A DNA stretch of 64,000 bases from Mesodorylaimus sp. YZB2_4 (taxonomy: Eukaryota > Nematoda > Enoplea > Dorylaimida > Dorylaimidae): assembly GCA_030248295.1 (NCBI GenBank), contig JASANH010000933.1, positions 124,001-188,000 on the forward strand, written 5' to 3'. Below, piece after piece: positions 33,252 to 44,000 of the stretch (the first letter of the stretch is position 1; the number at the start of each line of letters is the position of its first letter). A program made the translations under genes and the position numbers. Under the pieces are notes generated by a model. It saw only the letters and a program-made list of their open reading frames with translations, searched no databases and was not told where the DNA came from.

Positions 33252-36200
33252 ATGGGCAATAAATCGAGTCGTCAGTTATTATCGTATGAGGAAGCGGCAA
33301 AGCTTCGTAAGTTCTTTAGGTTGTTTTTTGGAAAATCCGGTCTTTGATCTTTTACTCCGATGTATAGCAGCCTACATTTCGTGCCCTTGAGTGCTAAATT
33401 ACCAAACTAGATTGCCAGCATGCGATAGGTTCGATGCACACAGGTGAGAATGCAGGACCCGCATCGGAATAATATCAACAACTCGGGGAAAGCAGCACGA
33501 GAAATCGAGTCTTATCCAGTGTTTTGTTAGTGGTAGACTTGGACTCTAAACACTGGCTTAGTTCTTGGCGTTGCCGTGTTAGCTAAATCTTATCTCCCAT
33601 CAGCTTTCACTCCTTGATCCTTGCTCTGACACGTTATTTCATTTTCTGATCGCATAACTCTCCGATTTATAAAATGGCCATGAATATTCCTCTCATTTTC
33701 AGTGACCCCGGACGAATTCGAACGCGTTCAATCGTGGTATAAACGATGTACTGGCGGACTGAACACTGGCTCAGATGGAATATCGTTGAAAGCTTTCACG
33801 CACGAAATTCTCTGCGACGATGCACCTGAGGATTTTTCTAAAGTAAGACTCTGGAATGTTTCCGAATTGAATTATCGCCCGAGTATTCTCTTCTTCTATT
33901 GCAGGCTCTTTATGACGCTTTTGGTGCGACCAGCAGCGGTGGCAATAATCGTAGCTTAGCATTTAAGGACCTAATATGCGGTTTGTCGGTTGTTACAAAA
34001 GGAAGCCAAGAGGAACGTGTGAAGTGTGAGTACCGAGATTTAATTGCATTTTTTAAATATCGGGTGCCAGTTGGGGGTTTATTTTATTATAACGTGATCC
34101 AGTGGAAAATTGATTTGTATCCTTTTTAGTTTTGTTCAATTATTTCTCCTCCGACGGCGAGTACATTTATGCAGAAGATTTTTATAAGCAACTCGCAGCT
34201 TTCGAACAAGGACGCATTCCCAGCGTTGCCTACGATTTGTTTCGGGGAGTGTCGACTGATGTAAGCATCTTATAGGCTTTTTGCGGAGATAGTGAATCTT
34301 ATTGTTTTCAGAGTAGCAAAGCCAATTTAGAACAATTTTTTCAATGGGTATGCACACACAAATCCACTTTGGCCATTACCGACTGGTTGTTATCGGAGCC
34401 GCCTAAATTGAGCTTAACTGTCTCCAAGAATTTCAGTAGCATTCCCACCTTCTTCAGCACTTTGGCTGGCGTCACGCATCGTAAGAGGATTAGTCGTTAC
34501 TTTTTTTAAGCTTGACTTGTGTTTTTTCTTTTAGTGCAAGAAAAAGACATCGAGGAATTAGAAAAACAGTATAAATTTTTAGTCGATCCTCGGGTTGGTA
34601 AATTGACATTAGAACGATTTCGATCGTGCGTTCAGCCGCCGTTACCAGAATCTTTAGTCGAAGGTAAATCAAAATCTGTTCGCCTTTTTTAATTAAAACA
34701 AGAAACTTGTTATTTTAGGTATTTTTCGTGCATTTGATGACAACTTCGATTGTCAAATTGATTTCAAAGAACTCGTTTGTGGCGTATCGGAATGTTGTCG
34801 AGCACCCCCGCCCAGTCGTTTGCTGTGTAAGTCTGCTATGTTTGCTTTGAGACAGGTGTATTATGCTGTGGATAACGTGACACGTACGATTGATTGCTTT
34901 TTTCCAGTTTGCCTGAAAGCATTCGATATCGATCGAGATGGTTTTTTATCTGTGGACGAGTTACGCCCGATGTTTGAACAGCTGCTTCATGTCAGGGCGG
35001 AAAGTTCACCACAACATTTGGTATGTAGATTTGTGTTCACTGCGCTTTATTTAACCAAGATTATTTTGCAGGCTTCGGATGACCCACGAATCTTGGACGT
35101 GGACGCTTTGGTACATGATATAAGGAAAGCTCATTCTGATGTAAGTTAGCCACATTCAGTTTTTTCCTGGTTTATATATTAAGTTTTTTTAGGCGGAAAA
35201 AATATCATTGAAGGAAGTTGCTTATTGGCTGGATTCGACCCGCTTAGCTGATGATCTTCTGACGCAGTTGTTTCAGGTAAAGGATTTTGAGATTTGTAAG
35301 GTTTATGGGGATTTGATCGGTTTATTTCAGATATGCCATGTTGTATTTGGATTGTCCCCCAGTTCGAAACGAGAGGAGGCGAATATTGTTCGTGGATGGT
35401 TGGAACGGGAAAAACGTCGAGGCTATGCTGAAGGTCAGACGTGGTATTTAATATCGCGGCAATGGTGGTTGTCGTGGGAACATTGGGTCGATTTTGCTGA
35501 AGAAGATGCGCAGGTAAGCTGAATTATTTTTTGTTATGCGCTGTTGTTACGGTCTGGTTTTTTTCAGTCAACAACTTCGCATCAGCCGACTACGAGCAAC
35601 GGCGGCACGCCTGGACCAGTGAAGAAAACCGGTTCTCATACGTCAGTGTACGCAGAAAACGCCATTTCCCAAAACAACGATCGGTCGTTACTGATCTCGA
35701 ATTCAAATCAATCGCAAATTCCTCAAGCGAGCCAGAGTATTGGTTTGGATCAGAGGTATTTGAATGATACGAGTCAGGTATGATGGAGTGATTAGTTGGA
35801 GCGGACATGGTGTAAAGGGCGCTTTTTAGTCGAAGCAGACCAAGTTGTATCCTGGTAATCGAAGTCCGTCCAAATCGGGAACAGGACGCAGTTGGTCACC
35901 GTGTCCTCGAGTGCAGTCGAGTCTGGCGACATCGTCGGCCGTATTTTTCGACCAGTTGGGGGAAACAGTTACATTTGAACGACCAGGACCGATCGATAAT
36001 AGTTCCTTGGTGGTTGCTAGTGGAAAGGATGAAAAGGCCACATTTGGTGGGGGCCATCAGAAGGTGAGTGGAAGTTGGCATATGACCGTCAGTGACTAAG
36101 GATCGTTTATGGTTTAGCTATTGTCGTTGACTAATGAGGGCGGAATTTTGAAGTCGAACGAAGCGATGGCTGGTGATGGTCGCGAATTCCAACTAGTGCC

Positions 36201-39200
36201 AGAGCCCTTGTGGTTCGCCTTGTGTCGATGGTATAAAGGCGGATCGCCCGCGCTGCCGAGGAGGGTAAGTTGATAGATGATTGTAAGGTTTACTCTTGTG
36301 TTACCCCTAGGGCCTGTTCCGCTGGAGGAGTAACTGGCTTTGCACAGTCAGAGTTCACAGGTGGCACTTAAAAACGAGTAGACCTAACCCCTATAAAGGG
36401 ACTTGTGTGTCACCTTGTGGTACCCTCAGCTGGTCGAGTCTTCTGACCTCTTTTCTGTATGAGCTAGACTAGTCTCTGTCTGGAGTATCAGTGAACTGGA
36501 GTTGCTCTTCTGCAGGTGGTTCAATGTGTCGAGACGGGGCGGTTGGATTTGGAGCTGTATCCGATCCAAGTGGTCTTGCTTCGTCACCAGCAGACCGCGA
36601 CCACGACGGGGGCGCTGAGTGGTGGGCAGCGTTACCCAAATTCCAACTCCCATTACGGATCGTTACCAGGAATCACAGGCTCGTTGGTGTCGGGCATATC
36701 TGCTTATACGATAAGTAAGTGTAAAGTGTTTGGTTTGTGCCAGTGGATTCGAGTGGTGATTAATTCGATTTTCAGATGCGGCCATGCACGCGTTCAATTA
36801 CTTATCGCACGCTCCTCGACGAGTGCCCTCCTATACGGCCACGTTTTCCAAACTGACATCGATCGGCGACATATTCGCCTTCCTTTGCCGTCAGCTACGC
36901 CTGAATCCGGACACTGCTCGATTGTGGATCTACGCGCCGGATGAAAATAATTTGATGCAATTGGAGGACGAGCAGATTATCCTGGGCGACGTGGAACGGC
37001 AAATCCGCAATGCGCAAAAGTCTTTCACGAATTCTTTGTCGTCGGGTGAACGAAAATCCTCGGCGTCGAGTGCATATCAACTGCAAATTTTGATCGAAGT
37101 TCGAAATGCGGACTTGACTTGGCCGGAAGAAATATCGGGGTTGGCGAAGAGTCGTCAAGCAGCTTCGTCATCGACGAGTGATAGCAAGGCTTTGACTGGT
37201 GGCCGTGCGACGGACTCTGGTGGGACGGTGGTTGAGCGTGGTCTGACCGGATTGAATAACCTTGGCAACACGTGCTTCATGAATTCGGCCTTGCAATGCG
37301 TCAGCAATACGAAACCTTTGACGCAGTATTTTATGAAAAATGTGCACGTCTACGAACTTAATCGGTAAGCTGATTTTAAAACTTGATTGGATTTTCGAAC
37401 GGCGAAAATTGGTGGATTTTTTAGGACCAACGCGCTAGGCAAGAAAGGTCAAATGGCTTTACAATATGCAAATTTGATCCAAGAATTATGGTCGGGCAAA
37501 TTCCGCGTTGTTGCGCCGTTGAAACTTAGAGTAAGAATGGTTGTCTTGGGGATGTGGGGTAGAAAGAGACTAAGAATCGGTGAGCAAAAAGTTTAGCCCT
37601 CGGCGGGAATCGAACCAGGGTGTCAGTCGGTCCTGTGCAGTCTACTAGTCGCAGGATCGAGGTTTGATAGGCGGGTATCGAATGATGTCTGAAAGTAAAC
37701 GTTCTAAGAATGACGAAATGTAGAGAACCATTAACTGATGATCCCCTGCTATTGCGATGCTAGGTGTGATCAGGAATCATAGGAGCTAATGGAGTCTGTT
37801 CTTGCAGTGCACAGTTTGCAAATACGCGCCTCAGTTCAATGATTTCCAACAGCACGACTCTCAGGAATTGCTATCGTTTCTTGTGGACGGCTTGCATGAG
37901 GATCTGAATCGGGTCCATCGGAAACCGTATACCGAATTGAAGGACAGCGACGGGCGAGCGGACGAGATCGTGGCTGCCGAGGCCTGGGACAATCATATTA
38001 AACGGAATCAATCGATAATCGTCGATTTATTTCACGGATTGCTCAAGTCCCAAGTCACGTGTAAACAATGCCAAATGACCTCGGTACGCTTCGATCCGTT
38101 CACGTTCCTCTCGTTGCCGCTGCCTTTGGAGAATTGCGTTTTTCTGCAAATAGTTGGTAAGTAGTGTTGGATCAGGAGGTGGGGCCTAGTCTCCCTCCGC
38201 TCCGTGTGATGGCTAAAAGTAAACGTTCTAAGAACTTACAAGTGTAGAGAACGAGGAACTGATGGGGTGTTTGGATGTTTGGGGATCTGAGGGCGAATCG
38301 AATGCCCTGGTGATTATTTACTGTTTTGCAGTGGTTCGATTGGACGGCAGCACTCCTGTCAAATACGGGTTGCGTTTGTTGGCTGATGATCGTTTCGAAG
38401 CTATCAAAGAGAAGTTACGAGAATATACGGGGTTGCCGTGTGATCGATTATTGATCGTCCAGTTATCTGGGAATAATCTAATACAAGTATGCGTCGCGGT
38501 GGAGTCAGAGGGTGAGTGGAAGAAAGATCGTCTTTTTTTTAGAACTTTCTGAGCGATCGGGCCCGAGTGAAGCCGTACGCCAATTGGACATTGTACGCGT
38601 ACGAGATACCACCGCCGATGACACTGAAACCAAGGCCAACTGCCGATATGAATGGACCAGTAACGAATGTGATTATCGAGCAGGCCAATGTTCGCGAACA
38701 CACACCGAATGGAACTGTTGCCAACGGTAAGTCGAGATGGGACAAAGGTGAGGCTGTGCTGTGCTAAGCCCGCCCGGTGCTTGGCTGGGTGTCGAGCCCG
38801 TCTCGATGCAGACGTACTGACCAGCGATTTTCGTGAGGTGGCTGTGACGGACGTGGTTTTATCCCATTTGCAGGTGTAGTTCCGTTGGTGCACAGTTCGG
38901 TGGGTCGATCGAGTAATGGTAGCGGGGAGAGATTGATTCCGACCCACTCGAGGTCGCCGAGCAATGTCAGCTCGACGAGCAGTGGGGGCAACATCGATGT
39001 CGGTGGTATTAGCAGCGAGGCCTTCACTGGATTCACTGTGGCTATTCAAAGGAGAATGGTATGTTCCATTGTGTGAGGGGCTAGGATCGTGATCGTGTAC
39101 CCGGACATTGTGCTGCCATGCAGGGAAATAGGTAGTGCATTTCGTGCCGTGAAGCACCCTATATGAGCAAGATCTGGGCCAGGGGTCGGTTTGCCCATAC

Positions 39201-40732
39201 ATCACGCGGGCCAAAATGCTAGCCGTGTTTGTGTTTCAGGAACAAAGGGACAGTTATGTCGCTGCCCACAATCGTTATCGCTGTCATCAGTTCGGCCTGC
39301 CCTTAGTCGTCCCGGCCGATGTGGACGAACGAACGTGGTCGGGCCGACACGTGTACGAAGCAGTGTTCTCGCAGTTGGCTCGGTTCCTCAGTACCAGCAA
39401 TTCGTTGAAAGCAGCTAGCAGCAATCACGCGGTGAACGGGTAAGGGAGTAGTCAAGACGGGCTCGATGGCTATGACCTGGTGTTGGTTTTGTAGAGACCA
39501 TCGTCCCGGGGAGTATCCTTTCACGTTGTGCATGGTTCAACGTCAAGGAGCTCAACGATGCGCTCGTTGTCCGTGGTACGAGTGCTGTAGCGGGTGTCAA
39601 ATATACCCGAATGCGGACGACAGGTACACGCTGACCGATTGCTTCATCGCTATCGACTGGGATCCGACGGAGCTTCATCTGCGGTATCAGCCCAGCGCCG
39701 AATTGGTAATGAGTCTTTGAATGTGTTTTTGTGGGAGCGATGCGATGGTGTAATTATGTGTTTAGACGTTCATGGAACACTGCAGTGTCAAAGAATCTTA
39801 CGCGGCTCAAATGGAACCAGTGTCTTTGGACTCCTGCTTGCGCGCCTTTACTACGCCCGAGGAACTGAGAGATAACGATACTTATTATTGCGGCAAGTGT
39901 AAGGCTCACTGTCCAGCCAGCAAGAAATTAGATATTTGGAAGTTGCCTCCCGTTTTGGTAAGTGGTGTTGAGATTGTGATCGTAAAATTTGCGACCGGCT
40001 GAATGTGCTTTGCAGATTTTCCATTTCAAACGATTCCAGTGCATTAATGAAACACGCTGGGTGAAATCGTGTAAAACTGTGACCTTTCCGATCGACGATT
40101 TCGACCCATCGCAATATTTGGCTGTGCGAAATTCTCCTTCGCCTTCGATCGCCTCTGACGCCAGTGAAAACAAAAGTCCCAAACTGCCTCCGCTTGAATC
40201 TGTATCGAAGGGTAACGCAAAATTGTTGCCAAATGAAATGGAGATGGAAACTCGGTCGGGCAAAGTGGGCGAGAAGAACGAAGAGGAAGAGGAGACAAGG
40301 CTGAGCGTGTTGAAATGTGGTCAGCATGATCATCGATTGAAAGACGAGTACCTGAAAACGGGCGACTGGGATCACTTGCAGTACGACTTGTACGCCATCG
40401 TTTGCCATGCTGGAATGCTCGGCGCTGGCCATTATGTCACCTACGTGCGCCACTCGAATGGAAAATGGTACCTGTACAACGATAGTAGCTGCAAGGTTAG
40501 TGTCAGGGTCCAGTTTAAGTGTGTTCTGGAGGGCCCACTTGAAACAACCCTATTTCAGGAAGTTAGCGCCAAGGACATCGATTACAGTCTGGCCTATATC
40601 TTGTTCTACGAGCGTCGGGGGCTGGACTACGATCGGTACATACCCGACGTGAGTGGTCGGCAAGCGCAAGATGTAGACAAGGTGGACGAGGAGATAGAAA
40701 ACGATATCAAACGCTTTTGCACCATTCAGTGA
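33252..40732 (+). CDS. USP32: USP32-type ubiquitin-specific protease with EF-hands (1638 aa)
   Basis: 26 exons: 33252-33306, 33703-33842, 33905-34025, 34130-34260, 34312-34480, 34535-34663, 34719-34826, 34908-35020, 35072-35140, 35193-35276, 35331-35513, 35568-35777, 35830-36063, 36118-36264, 36516-36714, 36776-37364, 37425-37530, 37808-38156, 38332-38486, 38543-38726, 38874-39058, 39240-39439, 39495-39705, 39766-39957, 40016-40495, 40559-40732. All join in frame to 1638 aa (human ~1600). The order is a MGNKSS start (likely N-myristoylation), EF-hand loops (one degenerate, one canonical [12 protein letters not shown] near 290), a DUSP-like segment ([19 protein letters not shown], ~600-620), a ubiquitin-like stretch, the catalytic Cys box [13 protein letters not shown] (Cys864) and His box [11 protein letters not shown] (His1560). 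The C-terminal CTIQ matches a CaaX prenylation box, as in vertebrate USP32. It removes ubiquitin at Golgi/endosomal membranes in other animals. Confidence 0.97.
37590..37685 (-). mobile_element. tRNA-like SINE fragment in USP32 intron 17
   Basis: On the minus strand, GGTTCGATTCCCGCCGAGGGC is a good B-box/T-arm, and a second TTCGAT-like block lies in the reverse sense about 75 nt away. No complete cloverleaf could be drawn, so a SINE remnant is likelier than a tRNA gene. Confidence 0.35.
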
Positions 40733-41021
40733 GCTGCTGTTGCCCGCATTCCAGCCAATTTGTGGTTCGTTATGTCGCTTTTGATATTCATTTCGCTTTT
40801 CGTTACTAATTCCAAAAAATTGATATGCGAATTCCCCTCTGGCCTATCGCAGCCCATTTTGTAAGTACCCTGTATGTGCTACTAGTCAGCGAATGCGTTG
40901 TTCATATGTGGCTAAACTGTTGTTCTGTGCAGTTTACAAATCAGAGTATAAAGCATGGGAAGCACGCCTCGATTTACAACTTATGGTCAATCAGAAAACC
41001 CGCAAGACACACTCAGCGCAG

Positions 41022-44000
41022 TTATTGGATACGCGTTATGTTGAAGGGGCAGGACGATTCGACAGTCAAAATGAAAGGCCCCTCCTGTCCGGCCAAGAAG
41101 GTAGTGGGCACGACGTTGTAGGATCCACCGGGAACTCCATCCAAGCACAGCACGCAGAAGCCGGGTCTGTACGAGCCACTGGTCTGTCGTTCAAAAGGTT
41201 TGTTGTATTTGGAATTGACTTGCACAACGTCAAAACCAACGCTGTACTGCCTGCAAGACAAAGAGGGGGTAAGGGGGGAGGGAGAACGAGAGAGACTTAC
41301 TTGGGGCCTTTCAAATCGATGCATAACTCGCCCTCGTACGCGTCGAATGTTATCTGGTAAGTGGGATTGTTCTTGTAGCTGTCTCGATTATTGGCGCACC
41401 CACCAGCCGTCTTGCCCTTCCATTGCCCCGTTTCCTGAAAAGGACACACCGTGCAACCAGAGCACCCAAATGGTGGGAGGGAGGATACTTTCCAGGCGAG
41501 CTCGAAAGACTGAAACATCGAGCCGACTGGTTCGATGCCTCCTTGTCGGGGTAGAGTATCCCCAGCAATGCAGGAATGCTGTTACAGGTACGATGCCAGC
41601 AGCAGGAGGTAGGTACTGTTCGAGGACCGCTTACCGTTTTCTTGTGATTATACGGATTGCCGATTTTGGTCAGTCGGAATTCGCACGTACTGTAGACTCG
41701 AAGGGTGTAGTAGATGGTGTTCATCTTCTCATACTGAGACACGACGAGCGTGTAATTGTGACGTCCAGGCTCCTTCAAGACCATTTTGCACAGGTAGTGG
41801 GGACTGTTGATGCGGGTGCCATCGATGAAAGGAGGCGGGTCGACTGAAAGCAATAACCAATGTAGAACAGCACACAGCCGCCTGACCAGTCACACAGGGT
41901 GGCCGTGATCACGTTACTTTCAGGCTCATTTAGCTACCCTGCATACACGTGAAATCTCCCTTGTTTTTAGTTTCCCGTCCCACGATTTATGTGGGGTGGA
42001 GAGATGGATCCACACAGCGCATCTAGTGTGCGATACTAACCACTCCATGAGCTTTAGATGAGAGGTTGGAAAGGCGGAAACTACGCTCAGAGTGAATTTC
42101 ATGTGCGTACATTACTGCAAGGGTGTTTGGGCGAGAGCCGCGGTGGCTCAGTTGGTTGGCGTTGGTCCCGCATTGCTTGGGCCAGCAAACCTGACCAGGA
42201 GGCCAAGGACAGGGGTTCTGTTCTGACTGAGGACGACAATTTAGTAGGCCCGTTCTCAGAGAGGGAAACAGTCTTCGATGGCGATTTAGTAAGACCGTCG
42301 CTGGCCTTGCACACCTTGCACTCAAGGGGCCCCAATTTCTGGAGTAAATCATTGGTTATTTGAGTGCTGCAAATTTCAGTTCCCCTAGAATGGTTTCCCG
42401 CCTTGGCCCCAAGTATTTCTTGGAAATTCTAATCGCCACGATCTCGCAAGCCATCCTTTTCCAAACAGGACCGTCAACAGTTGGAAGTGACCTGACTTAC
42501 AAGGATAGTAGACCCTCTTGCCATTCTTGTAGACCAGCACCGTGATGTACTCCTTGTTCTCGGCGAAGTCGTTCTTGTCTATGATATGCCTCGTCAGCAA
42601 GATCCAGACGGCAGCCGACCCGCGATTATCGATTTCCAAAGAGTACTGTGGATTGGCGCTAATCGTGTAGAGGTCTTTGACTGGCCCAGCACCCGACTTC
42701 CACACTGCGTGCGTCGAGAACGTGTACATGAACAGGGCCGGATTCCAATTCACGTAGAAGACATCGAAGAAATGGCATATCGATTCGTAGTCGATCCAGA
42801 ACACGCCGTCATCGAATTGCTGGGCATCCTTTGGATTATAATCCAACGCCCGGCAAAGTTCTGGCGTCCAACTGGACGTGTCACGTTCCGAGTAGCGCCC
42901 CTTCCATCGCAAGTGAGTCCACGGGTTTTTAAGCAAGAATAAACGCTTATCCTGAAATAAAATTTTGATCGTCCCGGAATCAATTCAAACCGAGGCAGGC
43001 TCCTACTTGAACTTTGCGAATATCCAACATTGCATAGGCGTGCAGTTCGACCAACCCTGCTCGATCCTGATCCGCCTGCGACAACGGGCCCGTAGCAATC
43101 GTGATCAAACAATCGCCTTTGTGATAACGATCAAACAGCTTCTCGAAAATACCGTCCTTGTTAAAGTCTACTTCTTTCGGTCGAATGGCGATACGTTCGG
43201 GAATCCAGCCAGTTAAAGCGTGCAGATCGATGTTCTAAAAAGGGCACTCTCAGAAAGATCAACAAAAAACTACAAATAACTTACCGAATTCGATCCAGGG
43301 AAATCATATCCGCCCATCACTTTCATGTACGCTTTCTCCAACAAGCTAACCCACAGCTCGCCCCTGTGCTGACTATACGAGCACAACAGGTCGTTGTACT
43401 GGCCGATGGGCAAGTAATCGTCGATGACCACCTTGCGAGCCACTCCATTCAGGTTCAGCTTGATCATGTATTTGCCGCACGGATTGTAAACTGGATCGCC
43501 GCGCTTGTTTTGTGGGTAAATAATACTGAAATATAAAGCACTGTACGGTTGTCCATGCCATTTAAATTGGCACGTCGACGGTACTGGGTGAGTCACCCAC
43601 GGCCTGGCGGGCAAGGGCAGCGAGGGTTTATGGTTTCTAGGCGTGAAATGGCTCTGGAGCCTGTCTGCTCAAGCACCGACTGTGGGCACAAGACTGACCA
43701 GAATCAGTGTGCCGTACGAGTATGGCTATAAGGGAACACCATAGGTGCGCAGGGAATACATGGGCCAGCTTACTGTACGTCTGTTCCCTAACTCACAGGA
43801 CTTTCTTCGACTAACCCCTCAGACACCGCCTCGACACCTTCACGCAAGGCAACTGGTCCGGACATGCAAGCTCTAACTAGATGGGTACCCTAGAACAGGC
43901 AATAAATTAGGTGGGTCCACAGTGGATTTCTTGCGTCCGACGCAAAAGCCGCCATGGCCATGAGCATTCGCACACACCGTGGAGCTCGGCCGAAGCCCTC

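Noticed and set aside
37590..37685. Functional tRNA gene
   Set aside because: A good B-box is present, but no full acceptor stem or A-box at the right distance could be paired.
38318..39214. 298-codon minus-strand ORF inside USP32
   Set aside because: It crosses several confirmed USP32 exons and introns and has no family resemblance.
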